Counted from the first letter of the stretch, positions 9,701 through 18,031 are shown. The stretch is DNA of 33,095 nt from Methanobacteriota archaeon (GCA_018666575.1 JABIYX010000064.1:1-33095); one strand, 5' to 3'. Notes: generated by a model from the letters alone, not told the origin. Numbers and translations are program-made.

Positions 9701-11784
9701 TACTGGATTTCTTCCCCTGCAGAGGTATTGCCTGAATCAACCCAAGCAATATGGATTTGATTTTGGTCGTCAGTCAGGAGTGAAGGGAATACGGAGTTTC
9801 CTCCCCACGGAGCGTTCTGTGGAAGGCCAGCATAGGTTTCAACATTCGAAATTGGTGTGTCGTTAATCTTCTTGATAGCATATGTGGATAGTCCATCATC
9901 GCGACCATCGAATTCTCCAGCGCCTTGCAAGCGAAGTTTGGTGTAGTAAACCTCGTAGTTGACATCCTTTTCGAATCCGTAATCACGTCCATCCATCCAT
10001 GCGATGTGTGTGTTACCTTCCATATCCACTCCAATAGATGGATGGAATGAGTAAGCGTCATCGATTGTTACACGAGTGTCATTTACAACGACAAGGTGTC
10101 CTTCTGAACCCTTTCCAGTGTCTTCAGAATAGCCTCCATTCACAACAACAGTTCCTGAAACACCAGGAGTCCAACTTGGGTCGTTGTCCATCTTACCATA
10201 TGGGTCGAGGACTGACATGTAGATCTCACGTGAATTGTTTGTTGAGATGTAGACCATAGCTTCTACGAGAAGAGCCATCGAACTCGCGCCACCGGATCCT
10301 GATGGGAATTCATAGACTTGTCCGCCCGCACTTGTTGAGCGGATTGTGTTTGCAGGGCAGTTTCGAGCTGCTGTGCTTTGAATACCATTCGGACAAAGTG
10401 ATAAATCTTTGAAATGGGATTGAACTCCAGTCGCTCCACCATATGTCTGACCGTACATCCCTACTGGGACAACGCCAGCAACAACACAGTTATCGTGAGC
10501 CTCTTCAATTGAGGTTGTATCGTCTGCTTGTTGTGCAGGGTCACCGTCTTTTGGACCTTCGTCAGAAATTGGAATTGCGATCTTTGTAGCGTTCGGATTC
10601 CATCTGTGGTCGTCTTGTGTTGGAGGATTTCCAGGAACGTTTCCTTGAGCATCCTTCCATGAAAGGCAGGCCCAGTTCGTACCAGGGCCCCAGTCTTCCC
10701 CAGAGTATCCGGAGTAAGTGTTTCCGTTGTATACGGTGCCTGGAAGTTTTCGGATTCCGCCAGAGTCATCGCCTGGTTGGATACCTAGAGCAGTTGTACG
10801 TGGTCCAGCATTTTTGTTGTGTGTAGCACAATTACCACTGCTTGCCGCACCTGGAAGGGTATTACCTAGTCCATAGATGGTCTCGTAAACAGTCATGTTT
10901 CCTTCTTCAAGCATAGGTTTTAATCCTTGGAAATAACCACCTGCTGCGAAGTTTCCACCGTAAATGACAGTGCAAACGTCAGCCCATTCAGAGTACATTG
11001 AACCAGAGGTGTCGACGATGAAGACGAGTTCAACCTTACCGCCTCGGGTATCGTCCCAAGCAATCTGAACAAGGTCGTTTGAATCGACAACGATGTCAGG
11101 ATGGCCTTTGTGGCCAATAATAGGTGTTAGGAGAGTGTCTTCGAAAAGTGTGAGGATGCTACCGGCATCAAATTCAGGTTGAATCATTGTGTAGTAAATT
11201 TGAGGTTGGTTGAAGAACATCTGAAGTTCGTCATAGGAATCTTGCCAAGCGATGTGTAGGTTCCCACGGCTGTCAACATCAATTGATGGCCAATCTCTGT
11301 CCTGTGCACGCATTGATAGGATGGTGTCGTCAATTTGAGAGATGGTGGTGTCTTCAACAGCCATACCATCCAAAGGAGCGAGGTATGGGTTTAGAGAAGT
11401 ATACATGATCTTGTATTGGCCAGATTTGTCTGCCCAAACGATGTGGATGCGATCGGTGTCATCGATGACCATGTCTGGATGCCAGACTTTGTGGAGTCCC
11501 GGATTGGTGATTTGAGTAGCGTCAATAAGCGTCTCTCCACGAGGCGATAGCATGGAGTAATACAGGTGCTGATTGTTGCGTGTCCACACGACGTGGACAT
11601 TGCCTTCACTGTCAGATGCAACGGTTGTTTGAGCATCGGATGCAGTTCCTCCGTCAACAATGCGGACTGCTTCTGTGATGACAACTTGGGAAGCTTCTGC
11701 TTCTTCTGTTCCAATAATTAATCCGGAGAATGCTGAAAGGAGCATTAAGCTGACGAGTGTAAATGATTTGGTTGTTTGACGCAT
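6772..11784 (-). CDS. Giant surface-anchored protein: beta-propeller with inserted VWA domain, Ig-like/CARDB repeats
   Basis: Secreted, membrane-anchored protein of 1670 residues. A signal peptide occupies about residues 1-30 (hydrophobic TLVSLMLLSAFSGLIIG). Seven propeller-type repeats with the pattern P-[SD]-x-x-x-D-x-x-x-x-x-H-[IV]-[AV]-W-x-D fall near 49-68, 101-119, 164-182, 228-245, 580-599, 666-683 and 733-757. A VWA domain with the MIDAS motif DTSGS (258-262) interrupts the fourth blade, from about 250 to 517. From about 800 on there are several Ig-like modules with the 'TNTGNVADTF' signature and a C-terminal CARDB-type module. One membrane helix (about 1623-1643) and a charged cytoplasmic tail close it. 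The start at 11784 is chosen because AGGTGA lies six bases before it and the signal peptide begins there; an upstream ATG at 11841 overlaps the promoter. Probable role: adhesion or binding of extracellular polymers (inference). Confidence 0.85.
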   Translation of the reverse strand: MRQTTKSFTLVSLMLLSAFSGLIIGTEEAEASQVVITEAVRIVDGGTASDAQTTVASDSEGNVHVVWTRNNQHLYYSMLSPRGETLIDATQITNPGLHKVWHPDMVIDDTDRIHIVWADKSGQYKIMYTSLNPYLAPLDGMAVEDTTISQIDDTILSMRAQDRDWPSIDVDSRGNLHIAWQDSYDELQMFFNQPQIYYTMIQPEFDAGSILTLFEDTLLTPIIGHKGHPDIVVDSNDLVQIAWDDTRGGKVELVFIVDTSGSMYSEWADVCTVIYGGNFAAGGYFQGLKPMLEEGNMTVYETIYGLGNTLPGAASSGNCATHNKNAGPRTTALGIQPGDDSGGIRKLPGTVYNGNTYSGYSGEDWGPGTNWACLSWKDAQGNVPGNPPTQDDHRWNPNATKIAIPISDEGPKDGDPAQQADDTTSIEEAHDNCVVAGVVPVGMYGQTYGGATGVQSHFKDLSLCPNGIQSTAARNCPANTIRSTSAGGQVYEFPSGSGGASSMALLVEAMVYISTNNSREIYMSVLDPYGKMDNDPSWTPGVSGTVVVNGGYSEDTGKGSEGHLVVVNDTRVTIDDAYSFHPSIGVDMEGNTHIAWMDGRDYGFEKDVNYEVYYTKLRLQGAGEFDGRDDGLSTYAIKKINDTPISNVETYAGLPQNAPWGGNSVFPSLLTDDQNQIHIAWVDSGNTSAGEEIQYVRLNHTNMEGDGLIALDPWEIVPITKWSSNKLGPNSGYKPSIGMPPAFSNDLGSGAHVAWSDTNKCNDQANNNRFTICYSHVLTGQVDVEFEEGETFYHVIEPGEQTIYNLSMNNSTPGPKDLVADTYGLNITGVPTNWTATLFFAENHTAIFPDTAIFLEGGESIRFYLRVRAPSIYQANGDELAEIRVDAKSYKDPAIRSEITTLTLMDVVHGIDLDSSHSVADVEQGQTAIFSITITNTGNVADTFLFWDPQTLEGRQEWLLPFAWDVNFPMSVQLDPQQTVTKNLEISVPTSEDPGAFVILLKGWSAGEPIKSVEKGTYDILELGVFVSIRSSNNIMMFQNDTSARVTPAPYMPGALEPNCHTFEIDVAKNFDSGDLVFTTPGTTDNEDNWTVEVIFPTGLPLNPDGISRPWIILSGDESRTHEVKVKICAPDDSVAGLGKAVTIKANLKGYPKISASKILQVDINHVYKLDTAIDLGANPDMLVNPGDSITLPTTVTNEGNGPDRFDYTLARVTDSAGVDVIWDIEIPRNSLEELDVDSEQIFDVLMNIPQQVPAGEYTIVFNTYSEQSYPDASGRMTRLRDVATLQVTVNEFYDMQISMDPTVENDVKTSAPGRIVRFVVNVTNAGNVPDVPSLDNHTSTRTGNDLVWTETPGMGTLDGWSVSWKILRQVGLDLESEEECVVTQSTASSFPEDSCVYLEDINEWRLPEMVPYETYTMAAIVSIDPGAQLLTRSLGLKVVSMMGGMEDGGDHDESAAWDGDNLDSNEKIITVSLRAPDLEVVSATTDKDSADVGESIPIRIEIANTGNVHASNIEVILCEYDDDDMKDTIRKNSNMCDEDSIVMRQEIGAIDKPDDSMKDGRVVELYMLYPVTAGTKNVYVVVDPGNNIVEASEGNNVMRISDELGSSNPFLDVAGEVAGKVALPTMIVLLTFSLFGVLYLVGKGRRADVKDRIAEQSSLMSVLGSEDSD

Positions 11785-11820
11785 AGTATCACCTGTGGCA
11801 CACTGAACCATACAAGTCCA

Positions 11821-11828
11821 GTACTTAA
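11821..11828 (-). promoter_or_regulatory. TATA box for the giant surface-protein gene
   Basis: On the minus strand the sequence is TTAAGTAC, preceded by a G/C-rich stretch. It sits about 40 bases before ATG 11784, which places transcription start near 11798. That leaves a short leader of about 13 bases holding the AGGTGA ribosome-binding site. Confidence 0.4.
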
Positions 11829-11871
11829 CCGCGCCCCTCAAGCGTCAGTTAGACAAGGCGTGAATTTGCTT

Positions 11872-12495
11872 TCAGGCCCACTCTTCTGGGTCTAAGCCTG
11901 TGCCGAATGGCATCGTGTCATTAAACTCGATTTTTGCTGGTTCTTCAATTTTAATTGAAGAGGATTTTTTCTCTTGATTTGCCCAATCATCGACAGGTCC
12001 GGGTTCACCTTTACCTGGGCCATAAGCGAATTTGATTTCATGAATCATGCTTAGTTTTGCAAGCCATAACCTTCGCAGAGAATGCATTAACGCATTTTTG
12101 CTGAGCCCGTCGTTCCAAATTGGTAAACTCACGTTGAAGGCTTGAAGCGGACCTGGTTTTTCCTTTCCTTCGTGCCCCATATGGATGCCCCAGTCGAGTT
12201 CAGCTTTCATCAACGTTAAGCGGCATTCGTGCACCCACTCGCTCCAAACATCTTGCTCTTCGGACATGTGTTCCTTCATTTGTTCTTGTTGCCCGAGATC
12301 AACTCTCGTCATACTCGAGACAAAAACCAAATCGCGTCCTTTTGGTACAACGACTGCAAACATGTGGCCTTGCGGGCCTGGAGGATACTTGATGAGGAAA
12401 TGCGCTTCAGCTCTGGGGTCGTTTTTATCCCGAATTTCGAGACGTTCGCTGGCGAGCCATTTGCGAATATCATTGATGCGGTTTTCATCCACCAT
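11872..12495 (-). CDS. DUF2299-like protein
   Basis: Soluble 207-residue protein resembling the archaeal DUF2299 family: an N-terminal 'IRKWLASERLEI' helix, a beta-rich FLIKYPPG...FAVVVPKGRD section, then helices with the family-like sequence IWNDGLSKNALMHSLRRLW followed by a long helix. The family has no established biochemical function; its fold recalls small chaperone-like or secretion-chaperone-like proteins (weak inference). The last 40 residues are charged and probably flexible. No membrane segment is present. It lies 30 bases after the acyltransferase gene in the same direction, the last small gene before the giant surface protein, which has its own promoter. Confidence 0.5.
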   Translation of the reverse strand: MVDENRINDIRKWLASERLEIRDKNDPRAEAHFLIKYPPGPQGHMFAVVVPKGRDLVFVSSMTRVDLGQQEQMKEHMSEEQDVWSEWVHECRLTLMKAELDWGIHMGHEGKEKPGPLQAFNVSLPIWNDGLSKNALMHSLRRLWLAKLSMIHEIKFAYGPGKGEPGPVDDWANQEKKSSSIKIEEPAKIEFNDTMPFGTGLDPEEWA

Positions 12496-12525
12496 GTCTA
12501 TGCCTCGCGGTCGATGAATTTGAAC

Positions 12526-14148
12526 TCAACGCTTCTCACTAGCAAGACTTTCACGAAGTATTGTAAGTTTCTCTCCAAGTTCGTTCTTGTAAGTCCCAGG
12601 AGCAGTGAGGCGTGAAAATGCCTTTTTGGTGTCGACATAGGAATCCCACCAGAATCCAAACATACGCCCAGTTAACCAATAGGTTGGGAAAGAGCATAGA
12701 TAAACGGTGATAATAGCAGCAGCTCTCATGCTAGAAGATTCACCAAACATCTGCGTCCACTCGAATGCAAGAATTGTTTCGAGTTCACTCTCAAACCACC
12801 ACAAAGACCCAATCGTTAGAATAGATATGAATGGCCACATCAAAACAGAACCAAACATTGCTGCAAGGAACTGGTATGTTGTTCTCGCGTCAACCCCTTC
12901 ATCGGTTCTGTCACCTATGATTCGGCCAAAAGCCATTTGCAATGATAACGAAACAAGGAAGATTGGAAGTAATGCGGCCATCACTGTTGTTCGAATGCTT
13001 GCGTCTACGAGTCGCAAAGGATTCCCCTTCCTAAGCCCAGTCGCGTCTTTATTCAAATCGCGTCCATCGAGGTTTCTTTCATCGAGTTTTTTTTGGATAT
13101 CGATTCCATGATCGAGAATTGGATGGTCGATTTTTACAGGTTTGGAGTCGACGTGTTGGAGTTCTGTTTGGTATCTATCACGGACATTACGAGCCGCGAT
13201 GACTTCTTCTCGCCATGTTTGAAGTGGTTTGTTTTCCATACGAGATTCGACTTGAGCAATCAGATGCGTCCCCTTATGTTCATCCCATGAAGAGACGTTC
13301 GGCGTCAATGGATGTAGGTGTGGGCGGAGATTATCTCGAAGGGAACGAACGAGTTCCTGAGGAGGTTCAACCCATTGACGTTGTTTTACAGCTTGGATGA
13401 GATCTTCTGGGATTTGGTCTTCTGGGAGATAGTGTGGGTCGCCAAATTCAACCCACATATCTGTTCGATAATGATGGCGGACTCGGAAGTGCAAACCAAC
13501 TGGCTGGAGCACTGGACATTTGTCCCCACTTGCCTTTGCGATTGCTGCAGCTGCGAGGACGGTTCTCATAGGGCCTGTTCTAAATCTGAGCATGTGAGAC
13601 AAATCATGGCTTGTTCCTTCCGGGAAAAGAACACACGCAAATCCACTTGAGATTCCGGTTGCAAGAGTCAACAATGAACGGCCATTTAGATTCGTAGCTT
13701 CTTCTTCTGAACAACCTCCGCGAAGTAATTCAGCTTTACGAACTACAGGTTGAACCGCTAATCTACGAGTCCAAAATGAAAGGATAGGACGTGTGACAAG
13801 ATCGTGACGGCCGCCCATGACGAATTCCTTGGGGTGAGCCAACATGATTCCAAGTGGATCGATAAGCCCGTTTGTATGCCAAGATGTGCAGAGCGACCCT
13901 CTGTCCGAGGGTATCTTTTCTGTACCTGTATATTCAATGGTCCGAAACTGGTTTGCAGCCGTTCTTCGACAGAAGAAAAATGCTAATTTCGTCCAGAAAA
14001 ACGAGCCAGGTGTTGATTTATCGTAGGATGGCATTGGAGTGTTCAACAGTTTCTCCATCTTCATATTCCCAGATGATTTGGAAAGGACTGGCAGGGCCTC
14101 GCCTCTGTGGTCTACTGCTCCATCCCAATCTGCAACTCCTTTGGCCAC
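12526..14148 (-). CDS. PlsC-like glycerol-phosphate/lysophosphatidate acyltransferase family protein
   Basis: Membrane acyltransferase of the LPLAT/PlsC superfamily, 540 residues. The block I motif is WHTNGLIDPLG (His91, Asp97; the longer His-x5-Asp spacing seen in the NHPNxLxDP subfamily). The substrate-binding motif FPEGTS is at 175-180 with RFRTGP after it. Three hydrophobic segments lie in the last third (about 387-410, 424-455 and 475-500), making it longer than ordinary PlsC. The start is GTG at 14148, immediately after the HIT stop, with GGAGGGGG eight bases upstream. Met29 or Met31 are alternatives. Fatty-acyl transfer to glycerol phosphate is bacterial chemistry; its presence in an archaeon fits published proposals that Marine Group II may make unusual lipids. 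The acyl donor and acceptor cannot be told from sequence. Confidence 0.8.
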   Translation of the reverse strand: MAKGVADWDGAVDHRGEALPVLSKSSGNMKMEKLLNTPMPSYDKSTPGSFFWTKLAFFFCRRTAANQFRTIEYTGTEKIPSDRGSLCTSWHTNGLIDPLGIMLAHPKEFVMGGRHDLVTRPILSFWTRRLAVQPVVRKAELLRGGCSEEEATNLNGRSLLTLATGISSGFACVLFPEGTSHDLSHMLRFRTGPMRTVLAAAAIAKASGDKCPVLQPVGLHFRVRHHYRTDMWVEFGDPHYLPEDQIPEDLIQAVKQRQWVEPPQELVRSLRDNLRPHLHPLTPNVSSWDEHKGTHLIAQVESRMENKPLQTWREEVIAARNVRDRYQTELQHVDSKPVKIDHPILDHGIDIQKKLDERNLDGRDLNKDATGLRKGNPLRLVDASIRTTVMAALLPIFLVSLSLQMAFGRIIGDRTDEGVDARTTYQFLAAMFGSVLMWPFISILTIGSLWWFESELETILAFEWTQMFGESSSMRAAAIITVYLCSFPTYWLTGRMFGFWWDSYVDTKKAFSRLTAPGTYKNELGEKLTILRESLASEKR

Positions 14149-14580
14149 TCATTCCCCCTCCGTTTGTAGTTCTAAAGCCAAGACTCTTAATTTGTCGTGG
14201 TCAGTTTCTTGGCTTTGATGCGGCCACATTGCAGCCAACGTCTTACCAGAATCGTTTTCTGTTCTTGGAAGGATATGTAGGTGCACGTGAGGCACTTCTT
14301 GGCCTGCAAGAGGACCATCGTGAACAACGACTGTGAAATCTGTCGTGTTGAATTTTATTGCGAGTAAACGCTGCACTTCGACAACTCCTTCCATAAGTTG
14401 TGAGCGTTCAAGAGGTGACAAATCCTTCATTCTTGATGCGGCTGTGATTGGAATCACAAGAGTGTGCCCTTCTCGTCTCGGAGATATATCGAGAAAGGCA
14501 TACCATCCTTCGCCAGATCCAACTTTGTGGGATGGAATGTCGCCTGACAATATATGTTCAAATAATGTTTTCTCGGCCAT
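14149..14580 (-). CDS. HIT-family nucleotide hydrolase
   Basis: Histidine-triad protein of 143 residues, the usual size. These enzymes hydrolyse nucleoside phosphoramidates, adenylates or dinucleoside polyphosphates such as Ap4A. The N-terminal signature FEHILSGDIPSHKV and the catalytic triad HVHLH (His98, His100, His102, preceded by GQEVP) are intact. The family phrase 'EGHTLVIP' is at 37-44. It is followed with no gap by the acyltransferase GTG start, and preceded 28 bases upstream by the flavoprotein gene, so it is part of the minus-strand operon. The substrate is not predictable from sequence. Confidence 0.9.
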   Translation of the reverse strand: MAEKTLFEHILSGDIPSHKVGSGEGWYAFLDISPRREGHTLVIPITAASRMKDLSPLERSQLMEGVVEVQRLLAIKFNTTDFTVVVHDGPLAGQEVPHVHLHILPRTENDSGKTLAAMWPHQSQETDHDKLRVLALELQTEGE

Positions 14581-14608
14581 AGAACGACCAGTCGCCCATT
14601 ACAGATAA

Positions 14609-16243
14609 TCAAACCGCAGATGTAGGGTTGAGAATCCAATTTCCTGATGGGCCCTTTCTCAATGCGAGAGTTCCGCTGGAACCGTCATTGTAAACAAGAT
14701 TGTGATGTAGTTGTTCCGAATCCGTCTCTGGGTAATCTGAGCGTTGGTGGAGGCCACGAGATTCTGTTCTTAATTCAGCACTTTTCACACTGGCAAGGCC
14801 AAGGCGGATTGCTGCTTGAACTCTGAACATCTCAAGTAGATTCTGATTTGCAATAAGCGATGTTTCATCACAATGAAGTTGTTCGCCTCGAATCGATAGT
14901 TGGTTAAGCGATTCTGAAGCACTTGCTAGAGCGCTAGCATCAATTGCAGGAGTTTGAGTTGATGTGAGAATCTCACAAAGACGTTGAACAACGGGCTTGA
15001 GTCGTTGGACTGGCCCGTCTGATTCTGCACCAAGCATACTTAGTTCAGCTTCTGCGATGTTTAGAGATGTTTCAAGTGTTGAAGCCCCAGTGAATTTACG
15101 TTTTGTGATCCACTCAGATGCGTGGACGCCTGCTGATTCTCCTGAACATATTGCTTCCAGTAAACGGTTGCCTGCAAGAACATCTGCTCCATGAAGACCG
15201 CTTGAAGATGCGTCTCCTGCAGCGTAAACCCCTGTGAACCAACGCGCCCATGTTTGAAGGACAACTCTGCCATTCTCATCGGTTGGAAGCCCGCCGAGGG
15301 TGTGGTTTGGCCGTGGTGCAACTTCGATTGTTTGCCGATGCATATCGACGCCAAGTCGTTGCTTGATTTGGTCAAATGTCATTGCCCACCACTCAGCGTG
15401 TTCGCCGAGTTCACGGGCATCGAGTACCGTCGTGCCCGCTTCATTCATTTTCGAACAGATTTCCGATGTCATTGAGGATGCTGATACATCGATCTCTGTT
15501 CCAGATGGCGTGTGCAGTGTTGCACCGTCTGAAAGAATTGACTGAGGAATTATCATGTTTGTACCGACGACGCCAAGTGGTGCGTGCGCGACAAACTCCA
15601 TGTTTCTAAGTGGAGCGCCTGCTCGGTAAGCCATGTCCATTCCAAGAGAAGTTGAGCCTGTTGTAAATGCGCCTTCGTAACCACCGTCAGCGATGATCAG
15701 TGCTTTGCATTGTACAGTTAGAACACGCCCGTTGATCATGTCGAGGGTTGTGATTCCATTGATTGAGTAATTTGTATGGACGAGTTCAAGTGGTACTTGG
15801 TCGCCTCTTCGAGTGACGCCGTGCTTCATGCATTGTTCTTCGAGAACTTGTTGACATTCGCGGATTGTTGCGTCTCCAGCATTGCAGAGTCGTGGTTTGC
15901 TGTGACCGGCACCAGAGTGACCTTTCACGATTCCTTTCGCATCTCTGCGGAAATTGACTCCGCGTCGTTCTAGGAGATCGACAGTGCGAAGTGCGTCGGT
16001 AGTGTACCGGGCTACGATATCTTGGTCTGAAAGAAAATTACCGGCACGGATTGTGTCCTCTCGATGTCCTCGATTGCTTTCTTCCTGAATGTGACAAGAT
16101 ATCCCATTCATAGCAGCATTCCCGCCATCGCCTAGGCCTGATGAGCTCATCATTAGGACGTTCGCGCCGCCCTTTGCCGCTTCTGCAGCCGCTGTTAGAG
16201 CTGCAGGTCCGTCACCAAGTACTACGATGTCCCATGCTTCCAT
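14609..16243 (-). CDS. Fumarate reductase/succinate dehydrogenase-type FAD flavoprotein (orphan)
   Basis: FAD-dependent oxidoreductase of the fumarate reductase/succinate dehydrogenase/L-aspartate oxidase superfamily, 544 residues. Seen: the dinucleotide-binding start VVLGDGPAALTAAAEAA; the GHSKPRLCNAGDAT segment typical of the family; RPNHTLGG (His314) of the capping domain; and the second FAD motif VYAAGDASSSGLHGADVLAGN. Departures: the usual flavin-linking SHT sequence is absent (GLGDGGNAAMNG instead), and the HPT motif is replaced by FVAHAPLG. No iron-sulfur or membrane-anchor subunit gene is next to it. ATG 16243 is preferred over an ORF start at 16324, since the extra 27 residues have no family counterpart and GGGGGT precedes 16243. 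It could act on fumarate-like dicarboxylates or another substrate; the specific reaction is uncertain. Confidence 0.75.
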   Translation of the reverse strand: MEAWDIVVLGDGPAALTAAAEAAKGGANVLMMSSSGLGDGGNAAMNGISCHIQEESNRGHREDTIRAGNFLSDQDIVARYTTDALRTVDLLERRGVNFRRDAKGIVKGHSGAGHSKPRLCNAGDATIRECQQVLEEQCMKHGVTRRGDQVPLELVHTNYSINGITTLDMINGRVLTVQCKALIIADGGYEGAFTTGSTSLGMDMAYRAGAPLRNMEFVAHAPLGVVGTNMIIPQSILSDGATLHTPSGTEIDVSASSMTSEICSKMNEAGTTVLDARELGEHAEWWAMTFDQIKQRLGVDMHRQTIEVAPRPNHTLGGLPTDENGRVVLQTWARWFTGVYAAGDASSSGLHGADVLAGNRLLEAICSGESAGVHASEWITKRKFTGASTLETSLNIAEAELSMLGAESDGPVQRLKPVVQRLCEILTSTQTPAIDASALASASESLNQLSIRGEQLHCDETSLIANQNLLEMFRVQAAIRLGLASVKSAELRTESRGLHQRSDYPETDSEQLHHNLVYNDGSSGTLALRKGPSGNWILNPTSAV

Positions 16244-16320
16244 ATTAGACCCCCAATATTTGAGGGGAAGTGAAGCCCTGCCATAAGGAAAGCGCTTGGT
16301 CAACCAGAAATTGAATCGAC

Positions 16321-17883
16321 TCAAGCCTCAGGTATCGGGCGGTCAGAGAACCTTCGTGCAACAAGGAGTTTTCGAATTCTGTCTGCTCGTTGATGACTTT
16401 CTCTGGGCGTGACAAATGTTCGTACTATTCTTGATCCAAGTACGGTTCCATTATCATCTCTAAGCGTCACTTGAACTTGCGCGTCTCCCTTGAATTGTCG
16501 ATCCCAAGCCACATTTATCCAAAGGACAACCGTTCGTTCAAGATAGCGTGGTAACCAGTCAAGCACGTCATCATCAGAAGGATGTGTTAGTTCAACTGAT
16601 TTTGTTGGAGGGGGGCATGGCATTAATTCGAATCGGTGGTCAATTGATTCAGGTTTCCCCCCGGGAACTTGGACTTCCACGCGGGTATGCGTTGAATCAA
16701 AGGTTTGGTTGTTGAGTGCGATGAATAGGCTTCCAGAACCATCATAGCACATCGTATCCAATGAGATATCCATTCTCCAAGGTGAAAGAAGAATTTCTGG
16801 AGAGCCGGTTAGAAGATCGTTTTGCAATCGTTCAAACAAACGGAAAGCCCCTGGTTGCCATGCTCGTGCATGCTCAAGAGCACGTTGAATCGATCTCCAA
16901 TTGAAGAATGTTTCATCTTGAAGAAGCGTACGTTCAATCGCCTCTGGCGGCATGAAATCACGCAATGATTCGATGACATCGCTCGATGATACAACATCTG
17001 TTGCATGAAGATGGAGAAGGAATAACAGTCGCTCTCGTGCTTGAATTGGATCGGTACCAGGCAAGATGCTTGAAGTGAATTTGTCTTGCCATGAACTCCA
17101 TTCAATTTGTGAATCCGGGTCAAGATGAGCAAACAATAGTTCCCCTAAAGGAGAACCAAGTTGAGTTGGGTGGTGGGTTGGAGCATAATGAATCAATAGC
17201 GGCATTGAATCCGCTTGAAGACGAACGTAGAACGTTGTCAGTATCGAATGGATACTAAGTCCAATTCCTGATGTCATGGAAATAAGGAGAAGAAGATTCC
17301 AAGCCACTGTTTTGGGCGCAATCAATGTCGATAAACAAAGTAGCGTAAGCGATGTGGTTGCTAGGAAAGCACTGATGTTGTTCTGACGCCGTCCATCCCG
17401 CAGTCCTTCCAAAATCCGGTCCATTCCTGGTTGGGCTCGTAAGGTATGTCTCCTGCCATCGCCAATTCCGCCTTGTTCACGAAGGGATATTTTCGCTTCA
17501 ACAGCAGACCATGTTGCTTCACTACCTGCTATGGGGGGGCCGAATGCTAGGAGAAGTGGAATCAGCCAAATTAAGAGAACGATTAACGGGTTTGAAGGTA
17601 AAAATGAGGGATTGATTACAAACAAAAGAGCGGTTGCTGCTATGCTAAATCCGACGATGTTTCTGAAAAATAAGAAGAATGGGTTGGTGGCTATTTTTCC
17701 GCTCTTCATTCTTAGAAGTTCACTCTTTTCCCAAGCCTCTCTTGTTCGCGCCAGAGGATCTTCGCTGCGAGAGAACCCGTGGCCATAGGGGTCTGGAAGA
17801 GATTTGAGAGTGCGCCTTGTACGGGCGATGATGGATTCGTCCTCTGGTTCCATCTCGCTCAGTTCTTGTGAGGGAAACACCAC
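16321..17883 (-). CDS. Membrane protein of unknown function with large soluble C-terminal half
   Basis: Not recognised. The 520-residue product has an acidic N-terminus, two hydrophobic segments near 68-90 and 99-119, a soluble loop with many arginines (125-168), and two more hydrophobic segments near 170-190 and 193-217. The remaining 300 residues are cytoplasmic if the termini face inward. They appear to hold a helical part (about 240-360) and a beta-rich end containing PGGKPESIDHRFEL. The first codon taken here is GTG at 17883. The ATG at 17853 (Met11) is a good alternative, and neither has a strong ribosome-binding site. It follows tRNA-Arg by 40 bases and precedes the flavoprotein gene by 77. 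Confidence 0.55.
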   Translation of the reverse strand: MVFPSQELSEMEPEDESIIARTRRTLKSLPDPYGHGFSRSEDPLARTREAWEKSELLRMKSGKIATNPFFLFFRNIVGFSIAATALLFVINPSFLPSNPLIVLLIWLIPLLLAFGPPIAGSEATWSAVEAKISLREQGGIGDGRRHTLRAQPGMDRILEGLRDGRRQNNISAFLATTSLTLLCLSTLIAPKTVAWNLLLLISMTSGIGLSIHSILTTFYVRLQADSMPLLIHYAPTHHPTQLGSPLGELLFAHLDPDSQIEWSSWQDKFTSSILPGTDPIQARERLLFLLHLHATDVVSSSDVIESLRDFMPPEAIERTLLQDETFFNWRSIQRALEHARAWQPGAFRLFERLQNDLLTGSPEILLSPWRMDISLDTMCYDGSGSLFIALNNQTFDSTHTRVEVQVPGGKPESIDHRFELMPCPPPTKSVELTHPSDDDVLDWLPRYLERTVVLWINVAWDRQFKGDAQVQVTLRDDNGTVLGSRIVRTFVTPRESHQRADRIRKLLVARRFSDRPIPEA

Positions 17884-17926
17884 ATAAGTGTGCTTCGCTT
17901 TATTGGAAGTGAATTAGAGGATTTGG

Positions 17927-18000
17927 CGGGCGTGGCAGGATTTGAACCCGCGATCTTCGGCTTAGGAGGCCGACGCATTATCCAGCTGTGCTACACGCCC
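17927..18000 (-). tRNA. tRNA-Arg (anticodon CCU)
   Basis: A full cloverleaf is read on the minus strand. The acceptor stem is GGGCGTG (from 18000) with CACGCCC (to 17928). The anticodon arm is TCGGC-CTCCTAA-GCCGA with anticodon CCT, reading AGG codons. The T arm is GCGGG-TTCAAAT-CCTGC. The discriminator base is G. The next three bases, 17924-17926, read CCA, so the tail appears encoded. No intron is seen. It lies 31 bases downstream of the clamp-loader-like gene in the same direction and has no clear TATA box of its own, so it may be co-transcribed. Confidence 0.93.
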
Positions 18001-18031
18001 ATCAGTGCCAAACCGCCTCCTATCAAGGAGA

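Noticed and set aside
11785-11841. N-terminal extension of the giant surface protein to ATG 11841
   Set aside because: It would put 19 residues before the signal peptide and overlap the TATA box; AGGTGA before 11784 fixes the start.
12185-14336. Several long plus-strand frames opposite the DUF2299-like, acyltransferase and HIT genes
   Set aside because: The minus-strand genes carry clear family motifs throughout; the plus-strand frames show none.
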